DNA of 64,000 bases from Bacteroides sp. GM023. GTDB taxonomy: Bacteria; Bacteroidota; Bacteroidia; Bacteroidales; Bacteroidaceae. Shown one piece after another: positions 1 to 8,626 of this stretch. The notes beneath the pieces were generated by a model. The model saw only the letters and a program-made list of their open reading frames with translations, had not been told where the DNA came from and did no database searches. Location: positions 310,001 through 374,000 of the forward strand of contig NZ_JAAXGE010000002.1 in assembly GCF_014750685.1 (NCBI RefSeq), written 5' to 3'. Position 1 is the first letter of the stretch. Each line of letters opens with the position of its first letter. The position numbers were made by a program, and so were the translations under genes.

Positions 1-950
1 GAATGATTGTGGATTTAATCTCGTTAGACAGAAAAGAGAATAACATTGTTTGTTCAAAACCTCCTATTGCAGGTTGGGCAACTTACATGGTATATCAACG
101 CTCTAAAGATAAAGCATTTATCAAAGAAATGCTTCCGAAACTATTGAAGTATCACGAATGGAGATATAAATACAGAGACCATGATCAAAATGGATTATGT
201 GAATATGGAGGAACCGGTTCAAAAGTCTATATGGGGCAATGGGAAAGCGGTATGGATGTTGCTGTAAAATTTCATGGTGTAAAAATGTTGAAGAATGCTC
301 CAGAAGCTTATTCTTTCGACCAAGAGTCTATTGAACTAAATAGCTATCTATGCGCGGAAAAGTTCTATTTAGCGTTTATGCTTGACGAAGTCGGTGATAA
401 AGAAACAGCCGCCAAATATAGAAAAGAAGGAAACGAACTTAAAAAAAATATTCAGGAGAAATTCTTTGATAAAGAAACTGGTTATTTTTATGATCGAAAG
501 TTAGGCACAGGCGAACTAGTGAAAGTGATTGATATTTCAGGATGGATTCCTCTATTAACCAAAGTTGCCACTCCCAAACAAGCAGAAGCCGTTAAAAACA
601 ACATGCTCAGTCCCGAACTATTCGGAACTTATTTCCCTTTCTCTTCACTGAATCACAAACATCCTTTATATCAGCCTGACAAAGGTTATTTCCGTGGACA
701 GACTTGGATGAACTATACTTACTTTGGCATCCGTGGATTCAAAAATTATGGTTTTACTGAAGAAGCGACCAAATATACCTGGTTATTACCCGACCGATTA
801 AAAGGCTTAACAGAACCAGGTATGCCCATCCGGGAGAATTGGAATTCGGCTACAGGAGAAGGAATGACAGCCAGGCATTTCGGTTGGTCCAGTGCTTTCT
901 CAATCTTATTACTAGGAGAAGATGCCGACAAATTCATGTATGTTCCCTGA
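1..950 (+). CDS. GH63-type (alpha/alpha)6 glycoside hydrolase, 5' end outside window
   Basis: The reading frame is open at the left edge and runs to TGA at 948-950; the ATG at position 3 is internal, so about 315 C-terminal residues of a longer protein are seen. The segments HDQNGLCEYGG and GQWESGMDVAV match the central (alpha/alpha)6 barrel of GH63/YgjK-like and related debranching-type glycosidases, and RENWNSATGEG followed by HFGWSSAF is the usual C-terminal active-site end. GH63 enzymes remove alpha-linked glucose or related sugars. It sits 69 nt upstream of another (alpha/alpha)6 glycosidase and then GH97, so it is probably part of one degradation operon. Exact family and specificity are inferred; related GH families share this fold. 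Confidence 0.72.
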   Translation, partial: MIVDLISLDRKENNIVCSKPPIAGWATYMVYQRSKDKAFIKEMLPKLLKYHEWRYKYRDHDQNGLCEYGGTGSKVYMGQWESGMDVAVKFHGVKMLKNAPEAYSFDQESIELNSYLCAEKFYLAFMLDEVGDKETAAKYRKEGNELKKNIQEKFFDKETGYFYDRKLGTGELVKVIDISGWIPLLTKVATPKQAEAVKNNMLSPELFGTYFPFSSLNHKHPLYQPDKGYFRGQTWMNYTYFGIRGFKNYGFTEEATKYTWLLPDRLKGLTEPGMPIRENWNSATGEGMTARHFGWSSAFSILLLGEDADKFMYVP

Positions 951-1019
951 ATGTAGACTTAGTTCCGCATTAATTGAATTTACTAAAATCCGGAGTTTAA
1001 ATTATTATAAAAATATAGT

Positions 1020-3011
1020 ATGCAAAAAATAATTTTACTTTTCCTATCTCTGTTATACATAACCTTTATTAATGCGCAACAGCGTTGGAAAATCAATAAC
1101 AGCAATGGTATTTCATGGCAAGTAGAAAAAGACGAAGTACACTATGATCACATTGAGATGGCTGGCAAACGAATGGCGGTTGTACTTAGATATGGTGTTA
1201 ATAAAGAGGGAGGTTTTGAATTAAACAAAAGTATGATATGGCCAATGTTACGTACTATTCCTAATAATACTCATGGTAGTTTGATGCGTCGTTTGGACTG
1301 GAATCCATTAGATGCTGTTACCATAAATGGACGTAGTCTCAAAGAACAAGTGAAAACAATAACACTGAATGGAACCTTGGAAGTTATCAGCGAAATTCCA
1401 CTGGTCAAGAAAAGTTCACTGTCCTTAAAACGGACGTATCTCCCCTCTACGGATTTACCTTCATTAATTGAAATTTATGAATTCACCAATACCGGAGATA
1501 CAGAAGTCAATCTGGAAATACCTGCTATTCATACAGTGCTCCCGACAAATCCTAAAAAAGGAATAGAGGGAAGTTATGTAATCAGCCTAGCGACACAAAA
1601 AGCAGAACCTACAACCTTGCTTCCAAGCCAAAGTTACATATTTACAGCCTCTGTTTCCGCATATAAACCTATGGAAAAAGAAGATGGTATTGACGCAAAC
1701 AAAGAATTGTCAGAACGGAAAGTATTTGTAAATGAATGGATGAATAATTTAGTATTAGAAACACCCGACCCAATACTTGACAAGATGTTCGCTTTCTCTA
1801 AAATTCGTGCCTGCGAAAGTGTGTATGAAACTAAAGGCGGTCCGATGCACGGTCCTGGAGGGGAATCTTATTACGCAGCCATTTGGGCTAACGATCAGGC
1901 TGAATACATTAATCCCTATTTTCCATTCATCGGCTACCAATATGGAAACGCATCTGCGTTTAATTCATTTGAACATTTTGCACGCTATATGAATGACGAA
2001 TGGAAACCTATTCCAAGTTCTATTGTCGCAGAAGGTGACAGTTATTGGAATGGAGCGGGTGACCGTGGTGATGCTGCCATGATCGCTTACGGTGCAGCAC
2101 GATATGCTTTAGCTAATGGCAATAAGGAAGAGGCTGAGAAGCTATGGCCATTGATAGAGTGGTGCTTAGAATTCAGTCGTAGAAAAATGAATGAAAGTGG
2201 GGTTATAGCTTCCGATACTGACGAATTGGAAGGACGTTTTCCTGCCGGAAAAGCTAATTTATGTACTTCTTCTCTATATTATGATGCACTTCTTTCTGCT
2301 GCTTACCTGGCTGAAGATTTGAAGAAAGGAAGTACCATAGCAAAAACATATAGAAAACAAGCATCTCAATTGGAGAAAAATATAGATAGTTATTTTGCAG
2401 CTACAGTGGAAGGATTTGATACATATGCGTATTACAAAGGAAACGATATATTACGGGCATGGATTTGTATTCCGCTCACAGTAGGAATTGATAAACGCGC
2501 TGAAGGTACTATCGATGCGCTCTTCTCTCCCCGTTTATGGACAGATAATGGTCTTTTGACACAGGCAGGTAGTCAGACATTCTGGGATCGTTCTACCTTG
2601 TATGCCCTGCGAGGTGCTTTCATGGCAGGTGAAGTAGAAAAAGCCATGAAATTTATGAAGCATTACTCCACCACCCGTCTGTTAGGAAATCATGTGCCTT
2701 ATGCTATTGAGGCCTGGCCGGAAGGCGGGCAACGTCATCTTTCTGCGGAAAGTGCTTTGTATGGGCGTATTATCACGGAAGGAATATTTGGTATTCGTCC
2801 TACCGGACTCCACTCATTCTCAATGGTACCCAGATTACCACAAGAATGGAATGAAATGTCACTTCGAAAAATTAAAGCATTCGGCACTGACTTTGATGTT
2901 GAAGTAAAACGTGTGAAAGACCAGACACTTCGTATAATTGTAAAAAAAACAGGAAAGAATGTGCTGGATAAAACAGTAAAGAGCGGTACTATGTTGGATT
3001 GTAAATTGTAA
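1020..3011 (+). CDS. Six-hairpin (alpha/alpha)6 glycosidase-like protein, secreted
   Basis: The 663-residue product has an N-terminal signal peptide (about residues 1-19, ending FINAQQ) and no lipobox, so a periplasmic location is likely. Residues about 25-225 look like an N-terminal beta-sandwich and about 245-600 like an (alpha/alpha)6 toroid; the segments GGPMHGPGGES, WANDQAEYINPY, SDTDELEGRFPAGKAN and SQTFWDRSTLYALRG are typical loop positions of six-hairpin glycosidases, where acidic residues catalyse. I cannot assign a CAZy family. The gene lies between the GH63-type gene and GH97 (8 nt before the GH97 start), so the three are probably cotranscribed and act on the same imported oligosaccharide. 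Confidence 0.65.
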   Translation: MQKIILLFLSLLYITFINAQQRWKINNSNGISWQVEKDEVHYDHIEMAGKRMAVVLRYGVNKEGGFELNKSMIWPMLRTIPNNTHGSLMRRLDWNPLDAVTINGRSLKEQVKTITLNGTLEVISEIPLVKKSSLSLKRTYLPSTDLPSLIEIYEFTNTGDTEVNLEIPAIHTVLPTNPKKGIEGSYVISLATQKAEPTTLLPSQSYIFTASVSAYKPMEKEDGIDANKELSERKVFVNEWMNNLVLETPDPILDKMFAFSKIRACESVYETKGGPMHGPGGESYYAAIWANDQAEYINPYFPFIGYQYGNASAFNSFEHFARYMNDEWKPIPSSIVAEGDSYWNGAGDRGDAAMIAYGAARYALANGNKEEAEKLWPLIEWCLEFSRRKMNESGVIASDTDELEGRFPAGKANLCTSSLYYDALLSAAYLAEDLKKGSTIAKTYRKQASQLEKNIDSYFAATVEGFDTYAYYKGNDILRAWICIPLTVGIDKRAEGTIDALFSPRLWTDNGLLTQAGSQTFWDRSTLYALRGAFMAGEVEKAMKFMKHYSTTRLLGNHVPYAIEAWPEGGQRHLSAESALYGRIITEGIFGIRPTGLHSFSMVPRLPQEWNEMSLRKIKAFGTDFDVEVKRVKDQTLRIIVKKTGKNVLDKTVKSGTMLDCKL

Positions 3012-3019
3012 ATTTATAT

Positions 3020-5017
3020 ATGAGTTTAATATCTAAAAAATGGATAGCTATCTTATTGATAGCCGTTCCTTTATGGACCTATGCACAGAAAGCTGTGGAA
3101 TTGAAAGATCCTTCGGGTAAAATAGAGGTCAATATATCCATAGGAAGTAATATTACTTATTCCATATCACATGAGGATGATGTTATAATCGGAACTTCTC
3201 CTGTTGCAATGACTTTGACCGATGGAACAGTTTTCGGTAAAGCTCCGCGATTAAAGAAAAAGAGTTATAAGACGGAGAACCAGACTATTTATCCGCCTGT
3301 CTATAAAAAGAAATTTATAAAAGACCATTTTAACGAATTGACTTTGGATTTTAGAGGTGGATACAGTTTGATATTCAGAGCTTATGAGGATGGAGTTGCC
3401 TACCGTTTTATTTCTAATCTGAATAAACCGTTTCAGGTAGAAAGTGAACAAGCTGTATTCAATTTACCGGATAATCCGAAAATTTTTGCAGCTACTCCCA
3501 AAGGCAGAAAGATAGATGGAGTGGAAAATCAATATCATAGTTCATTTCAGAATACGTATCAGCACGTCGAACTTTCCAAATGGGATAAGTCTCGTATGGC
3601 CTTCTTACCTATTCTGTCGGAAGGTAAGAATGGAAAGAAAGTTTGTATTACAGAAGCCGATTTGCTAAATTATCCGGGAATGTTCTTGAAAGTGTCTCCT
3701 GATGATAAAGGCTTCTATGGAAAGTTTGCCGCTTATCCTAAAGATGTTTCTGTTGAAGTAAGAGGATTGAAAGAAATGGTAAAAACACGTGAACCATATA
3801 TAGCGAAAACAGAAGGTAAAACTGCCTTTCCATGGCGTGTGATGGTGATATCTAAAAAAGATACGGATTTATTATGCAGTGATATGGTATACAAGCTCGC
3901 GACTCCTGCAGCAAAAGATGATTATTCATGGATAAAACCAGGCAAAGTGGCTTGGGACTGGTGGAATGACTGGAGTCTGTACAATGTAGATTTTAGCGCA
4001 GGCATCAATACAAAAACATATAAATACTATATTGATTTTGCGTCCAAATTCGGTATAGAGTATGTTATATTGGATGAAGGCTGGGCAGTTGCCGGCCCGG
4101 CAGACTTATTCCAGATTGTCCCTGAGATAGACATGAAAGAGCTAATACGTTATGCTGACAACAAGAACGTAGGACTTATTTTATGGGCAGGGTATCGTGC
4201 ATTTGATTTAGATATGGAACGTGTTTGTAAACATTATGCAGCAATGGGTATAAAAGGCTTCAAAATTGATTTCATGGATCGGGATGACCAGTATATGATT
4301 GACTTTAACCGCCGCTGCGCAGAAACGGGAGCCAAATATAAGCTACTTATCGACTTACACGGAACCTCCAAACCAACAGGATTACAACGTACTTATCCCA
4401 ATGCCATCAATTTTGAGGGTGTCCACGGATTAGAAGAAATGAAATGGGCTGAACCAGGGACAGATCAAGTTACTTATGATGTGACCATGCCATTTATTCG
4501 TATGGTAGCCGGACCACTGGATTATACACAAGGAGCAATGAATAATGCCAATAAAAAGAATTTTAAAGCCGTTTATTCAGAGCCGATGAGTCAAGGAACA
4601 CGCTGCCGACAACTAGCTGAATACATTATTTTTGAATCTCCATTAAATATGCTATGTGATGCGCCTACTAACTATCTAAAAGAAGAAGAGTGTACAAGAT
4701 TCATAGCCTCAATACCCACTGTATGGGACAATACAATAGCTTTAGACGGAAAAGTAGGAGAATATCTAGCAATGGCACGTCAAAAAGGTAATACATGGTA
4801 TATAGGGGCTTTAACAGACTGGAAGGAACGTAATATGGAATTAGATTTATCCTTTTTAGACAAGGGAGAATACAACATAGAATTTTTTGAGGATGGAATA
4901 AATGCTAATAAAGTAGGAAAAGATTATAGACGCAAAGTAGGATACATTTCAACAGGTAAGAAATTTAAAGTTCACATGGCTTCAGGTGGAGGATTTGTTA
5001 TGAAAATATGGAGGTAA
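3020..5017 (+). CDS. GH97 glycoside hydrolase, probably retaining alpha-galactosidase type
   Basis: The 665-residue protein shows the GH97 plan: signal peptide (about 1-22), N-terminal beta-super-sandwich (about 25-285), a (beta/alpha)8 barrel beginning near the GKVAWDWWNDW motif, and a short C-terminal beta domain. GH97 splits into inverting SusB-type alpha-glucosidases that use glutamates and retaining enzymes with an Asp nucleophile. Here the strand KGFKIDFMDRDDQ places Asp417 at the nucleophile position and NFEGVHGLEE places Glu466 at the acid/base position, so I infer the retaining, alpha-galactosidase-like subgroup. The convergent GH27 alpha-galactosidase downstream fits this. Cleavage is calcium dependent in the family and likely periplasmic. 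Confidence 0.88.
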   Translation: MSLISKKWIAILLIAVPLWTYAQKAVELKDPSGKIEVNISIGSNITYSISHEDDVIIGTSPVAMTLTDGTVFGKAPRLKKKSYKTENQTIYPPVYKKKFIKDHFNELTLDFRGGYSLIFRAYEDGVAYRFISNLNKPFQVESEQAVFNLPDNPKIFAATPKGRKIDGVENQYHSSFQNTYQHVELSKWDKSRMAFLPILSEGKNGKKVCITEADLLNYPGMFLKVSPDDKGFYGKFAAYPKDVSVEVRGLKEMVKTREPYIAKTEGKTAFPWRVMVISKKDTDLLCSDMVYKLATPAAKDDYSWIKPGKVAWDWWNDWSLYNVDFSAGINTKTYKYYIDFASKFGIEYVILDEGWAVAGPADLFQIVPEIDMKELIRYADNKNVGLILWAGYRAFDLDMERVCKHYAAMGIKGFKIDFMDRDDQYMIDFNRRCAETGAKYKLLIDLHGTSKPTGLQRTYPNAINFEGVHGLEEMKWAEPGTDQVTYDVTMPFIRMVAGPLDYTQGAMNNANKKNFKAVYSEPMSQGTRCRQLAEYIIFESPLNMLCDAPTNYLKEEECTRFIASIPTVWDNTIALDGKVGEYLAMARQKGNTWYIGALTDWKERNMELDLSFLDKGEYNIEFFEDGINANKVGKDYRRKVGYISTGKKFKVHMASGGGFVMKIWR

Positions 5018-5052
5018 ATATATAAGCTTATTTATAATTCAATAGTCAAAGT

Positions 5053-5162
5053 ACCTGTATTTTTTCCTTTAAAAGGAACACCTCGTTAGTTTTAAAGGAA
5101 CGGTGCCTTGGTTTTAAACCAACAGGGTGTTCCTTTTAAACCAACGAGGTACTTATATTGAA
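5053..5162. repeat. 22-nt-period palindromic repeat array 1
   Basis: Four consecutive imperfect units of exactly 22 nt begin at 5075, 5097, 5119 and 5141, preceded by a decayed unit at 5053. Each of the first three ends in TTTAAA, and the joints alternate between TTCC/TTGG before and GGAA/CCAA after the AT core, making each joint a near-palindrome (for example ttggttttaaaccaa). Variable unit centres are mutually complementary: ggaacacc (5075-5082) with ggtgttcc (5126-5133), acctcgtt (5080-5087) with aacgaggt (5143-5150), aagtacct (5049-5056) with aggtactt (5147-5154). A transcript could fold in several alternative ways. Function unknown. Confidence 0.75.
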
Positions 5163-5410
5163 GTCCTATTTCGTATATTTTTCAAATGGAAAAAAACATT
5201 CAGGAAGACTTACTTATTTCCCTATTATTTATTTCAGATAGCATCGAATCTATAGATTGGAAAAGCCACCGTGTACGATAACAGTGAAAATCAGTGAAAG
5301 AATTTAAAAGAGAAACAAATACAACAGAATTATTTGGAAGTTAACTCATGAAGGCATACATTTGTCATGTGATTTTTTTCATAGTATTAGATTTAAGGTT
5401 AACAAAGGTT

Positions 5411-5435
5411 GGAGCAAGGCGTTGCTCCTTTTTTT
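5411..5435 (+). terminator. Rho-independent terminator after the GH97 operon
   Basis: A 7-bp stem ggagcaa/ttgctcc with a 4-nt loop (5411-5428) is followed by a run of seven T residues on the plus strand, the classical intrinsic terminator layout. It would end plus-strand transcription from the GH63/GH97 operon before it enters the convergent GH27 gene. Confidence 0.8.
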
Positions 5436-5466
5436 ATGCCCCAACCTCTGCTATTTTATTCGGCCA

Positions 5467-6972
5467 TCATTTCTTTTTCGCTTCTCCGCAAATATAAATC
5501 TTACATTGATAAGGAGCCAGTTTGACAATGATACCCTTTGTTGTATCTACTGTTGTGCGGGTATCCAGGCTATATACCTGATTGAGCGATAAATCTTCCA
5601 CCGTTTGGGTGTTCAGTTCCACAACTTGCGGAGAATTCGTCCGGTTAAAGCAGGCAACCGCTTTGCGACCATCCGCCAACGGTTTCACCCACACATCATA
5701 ATAATCTGCACGGATACTACGTTCAGCCTGCTTGCCAAGCATATCCTGATTAATAGCAATCAAATCCTTATCCAACAGGATTTGCAAAGTGCTGTCATTC
5801 ATATTCCGCACATCATTGCCGCACAACAGAGGAGAAGCCATCATGCACCATAGTCCGAAATGGGATTTGTATTGTTCTTGCGTGCATCCTTCCGATTCAG
5901 AACCGATACTCATACTTTTTCCGCCGATACCTACTACCAGCATATCCGGATCATTCCAACCTGCCGGCCCGGCATATTCATTCAAAGGAGCATTAATCTC
6001 AAGGATATTCAGAATGCCACGTAATCCTCCCATCTGATTGGCTTCACGATTCCATACATCACCGATATCTCCTGAAACTCTCCACAAATGTCCGCCTACT
6101 TCTTTCGCCCATTTCCACGGTTCACGCTGTCCCCATTCGCAAATAGAAAAGACAATGGAACGATCGGTAGCCCGCAAGGCTTTTCCCATTTTAGCATAGC
6201 GGTTCATAGCCTCCACTCTTCCGGCAGGGGCATTACAATAATCATACTTCAGCAGGTCGACTCCCCAGGAAGCAAAGTCTTTTGCATCTACTTCTTCATA
6301 ACCATAACTGCCACAAACGCCACCACAGGTTTTATCGGCAGCATCAGAATAAATACCTAACTTAAAGCCACGCTCGTGCAAATAATCGGCTACATATTTT
6401 ATTCCACGCGGAAACTTGGTCTTATCTATCTGCAAATGCCCGTCTGATCCACGCTCCGGCAGTTGCCAGAAATCATCTATATTAATAAATGAATAGCCTA
6501 AATCACGCATTCCGTTTGCTATCATGGCATCTGCGGTCTGCAACACCAGTTCTTCGGTGAGATGGCGACCGAAAGTATTCCAGCTATTCCATCCCATCGG
6601 GGGAGTCAGTAACAACTCGTCGCCGATACGGATAATCATTTTCTGTTCGCAAGTGCCCAGTGCATTCTTTGCTTTAAGGGTTACGGTATAATCCCCCTTA
6701 GAAGCTATTGTTCCCGAGATAATACCTGTCTCCGGGTTCAGTTTCAATCCTTTCGGAAGTTTATCGACACTCCATTCCATCGGACGTTGACCGGACGTAG
6801 GAATATAGAATATAAAAGGAGTAGAAGGATAATTGCCTGTTATCTGTGGCGCATTGATGACGGGCTTTCCCTCAAATATTTTTTCCGAGGCAGGATTTCC
6901 AGCAGATACAGACAGGATATTGACTAAAAAACTAAAGAAAAGTACGACTGTAAGGAAGCATTGTTTATTCAT
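5467..6972 (-). CDS. GH27 alpha-galactosidase with N-terminal Ig-like domain
   Basis: The 501-residue protein begins with a signal peptide (about 1-25), then a putative Ig-like domain (about 35-117; WSVDKLPKGLKLNPETGIIS is typical of the He_PIG type), then the GH27/GH36-clan barrel starting at TPPMGWNSWNTFG (residues 123-135). Family residues are intact: INIDDFW, the nucleophile Asp244 in LLKYDYCN, ICEWGQREPW, and the acid/base Asp302 in RVSGDIGD. It should release terminal alpha-galactose (or alpha-N-acetylgalactosamine or beta-arabinopyranose, also seen in this family) with retention. It is transcribed toward the GH97 operon and has its own upstream region of 124 nt after dprA. Confidence 0.93.
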   Translation of the reverse strand: MNKQCFLTVVLFFSFLVNILSVSAGNPASEKIFEGKPVINAPQITGNYPSTPFIFYIPTSGQRPMEWSVDKLPKGLKLNPETGIISGTIASKGDYTVTLKAKNALGTCEQKMIIRIGDELLLTPPMGWNSWNTFGRHLTEELVLQTADAMIANGMRDLGYSFINIDDFWQLPERGSDGHLQIDKTKFPRGIKYVADYLHERGFKLGIYSDAADKTCGGVCGSYGYEEVDAKDFASWGVDLLKYDYCNAPAGRVEAMNRYAKMGKALRATDRSIVFSICEWGQREPWKWAKEVGGHLWRVSGDIGDVWNREANQMGGLRGILNILEINAPLNEYAGPAGWNDPDMLVVGIGGKSMSIGSESEGCTQEQYKSHFGLWCMMASPLLCGNDVRNMNDSTLQILLDKDLIAINQDMLGKQAERSIRADYYDVWVKPLADGRKAVACFNRTNSPQVVELNTQTVEDLSLNQVYSLDTRTTVDTTKGIIVKLAPYQCKIYICGEAKKK

Positions 6973-7096
6973 AATTAGGATGTTTGTAATATTAATGCTG
7001 CTAAGATATGAAAAAATCGAGTAGGAAAAACAGTAAGGAACGCATTATCTTACACCCAGTTCGTCAAGAACAAGTATTACTTCCATCCACAAAGTA

Positions 7097-8221
7097 TTAA
7101 TTTAGCAGTTGATACATTCCTCCCGCCAATACACGAATCACCCCTTTCATTTCCAACTCAAACAAAAGAGCACTCATCTTCTGCACGGGCATATTTGCTT
7201 CTACCACTAACGCATTAATCTGAAGACTTCCTTGTCTCTCCAAAATATCCACTACTTTCTGCTCTTCTGCAGATAAATCAAGGAAAAGACTACGTTGTAC
7301 ATTTTCGGTTTTTGTCGGATGAGAAGATATGCTCCATCCCATTGCCGAAACTAAATCTTCCGCTGAAAGAATCAGGGAAGCTTTATTATCACGAATTAGT
7401 TGATTACAGCCTATGGAATACTCATCACCCAAACGGCCGGGAAAAGCGAAACAGTCGCGTTGATAACCTTCGGCCAGTTCGGCAGTAATTAATGAACCGC
7501 CCTTTTCGGCAGATTCTATGACGATGGTAGCGTCGCACATACCGGCGACAATACGGTTACGACTGACAAAGTTGTGACGATCGGGATTGGTTCCGGTGAG
7601 AAATTCCGTCAATAGCCCGCCGTTTTCAAGCATATCAATGGCCGTTTTACGATGGACATGAGGGTAGATACGATCCAAACCATGCGCAAGGACGCCCACA
7701 GTAGGAAGTTCATTGGCTAATGCTTCACGATGGACATGAATATCAATTCCATAAGCAAGGCCGCTGACTACCAGGACATCCGGACATAGTGTTTTTAAAT
7801 CACGTAGAAAGGAGGCGCAAATCTGAGTTCCGTAATCGGTGGCATGGCGGGTACCTACCATATTAATGATATGAAGGGAGTTTAAGTCTGCATTTCCTTT
7901 GAAGAAAAGAACAACGGGAGCGTCTTCACATTCCCGCAACCGTGAAGGATAATCGTCGTCCGTGAAAGTCAGGCAACGGATATTTTTCTTTTGGATGAAA
8001 TCAAGTTCCTGTTCGGCACGGGCTATAGCCTGCGGACAATCCAGTGCGTCCACTACACGCTGGCTTATATCCGGGAAAATGCCGGGAAGTGCTTTTCGAT
8101 TATGAAATACAGATTCAGCACTTCCTGTTTCAGCGACTAAACGTTTCGCCCCAATATGCCCGATACCGGGTATCATTGTCAGGGCGATACTATAAAGTTG
8201 TTCTTCTTCGTCGGATGTCAT
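7097..8221 (-). CDS. dprA: DNA-processing protein DprA
   Basis: The 374-residue protein has an N-terminal helix-hairpin-helix-like segment (IPGIGHIGAKRL), the DprA Rossmann core (about 75-290) with its landmarks VGTRHATDYG, VSGLAYGIDIHVH, LAHGLDRIYP and the conserved SRNRIVAGMCDATIVIE, and a C-terminal winged-helix (about 310-374). In other bacteria DprA loads RecA onto incoming single-stranded DNA during transformation; in Bacteroides it is universally present though natural competence is not well documented. The start overlaps the stop of the thioesterase gene by 4 nt (ATGA), so the two are translationally coupled and downstream of the U32 gene. Confidence 0.95.
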   Translation of the reverse strand: MTSDEEEQLYSIALTMIPGIGHIGAKRLVAETGSAESVFHNRKALPGIFPDISQRVVDALDCPQAIARAEQELDFIQKKNIRCLTFTDDDYPSRLRECEDAPVVLFFKGNADLNSLHIINMVGTRHATDYGTQICASFLRDLKTLCPDVLVVSGLAYGIDIHVHREALANELPTVGVLAHGLDRIYPHVHRKTAIDMLENGGLLTEFLTGTNPDRHNFVSRNRIVAGMCDATIVIESAEKGGSLITAELAEGYQRDCFAFPGRLGDEYSIGCNQLIRDNKASLILSAEDLVSAMGWSISSHPTKTENVQRSLFLDLSAEEQKVVDILERQGSLQINALVVEANMPVQKMSALLFELEMKGVIRVLAGGMYQLLN

Positions 8222-8622
8222 TTCAGGTAAGGAGCAAAGACATTATCAAACAATTCGCTGTCACTTAAACGTCCATTTACTACACATACCGTTTCAACAG
8301 TGGATTTCACTACTATTTTATTATCGCTTTTGCGGAAAATATCCTGATAGAATACATATTTGATGCCTTCTTTCTGCATGTATAACTTGGATACAAATTC
8401 ATCCCCGCTTCTCAACGGAGTTTTGAAAGCCATGTTGATACGTGCCACTACCGGGTCTACTCCCTGTTCGTGGAGTGCCGCGAAGCTTACGCCTACCGAG
8501 GTCAGAAATTCGTGGCGTGTATGTTCCAAATAATGCTGATAATTGGCATTGTTCACAATACCTTGAAGGTCGCATTCATAATCGCGTACCTTCATTTCCA
8601 ATTCATAGATATATTGCGCCAT
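8218..8622 (-). CDS. Acyl-CoA thioesterase, YbgC/4HBT hotdog family
   Basis: The 134-residue length and the motif DLQGIVNNANYQHYLEHTRHEFL are those of single-hotdog 4-hydroxybenzoyl-CoA thioesterase-like proteins, which hydrolyse acyl-CoA thioesters in the cytoplasm. The Asp in the first motif is the usual catalytic acid. The gene starts 4 nt after the U32 gene stop and overlaps dprA by 4 nt, indicating a three-gene operon. The acyl substrate cannot be read from sequence. Confidence 0.88.
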   Translation of the reverse strand: MAQYIYELEMKVRDYECDLQGIVNNANYQHYLEHTRHEFLTSVGVSFAALHEQGVDPVVARINMAFKTPLRSGDEFVSKLYMQKEGIKYVFYQDIFRKSDNKIVVKSTVETVCVVNGRLSDSELFDNVFAPYLK

Positions 8623-8626
8623 CGTT

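Larger units (their letters stand above)
5018..5466. other. Intergenic region between convergent GH97 and GH27 genes
   Basis: This 449-nt non-coding stretch separates the stop of GH97 (plus strand) and the stop of GH27 (minus strand). It holds the 22-nt-period repeat array at 5075-5162 and a classical terminator at 5411-5435; the 240 nt between them is AT-rich with no credible reading frame or RNA gene that I can recognise. Confidence 0.8.

Noticed and set aside
5053..5162. Possible CRISPR array
   Set aside because: Units are 22 nt with imperfect palindromic ends and no constant repeat plus unique spacers; no cas genes are present.
5362..5592. Small plus-strand gene downstream of GH97
   Set aside because: It runs through the terminator hairpin and into the antisense of GH27; no signal of coding.
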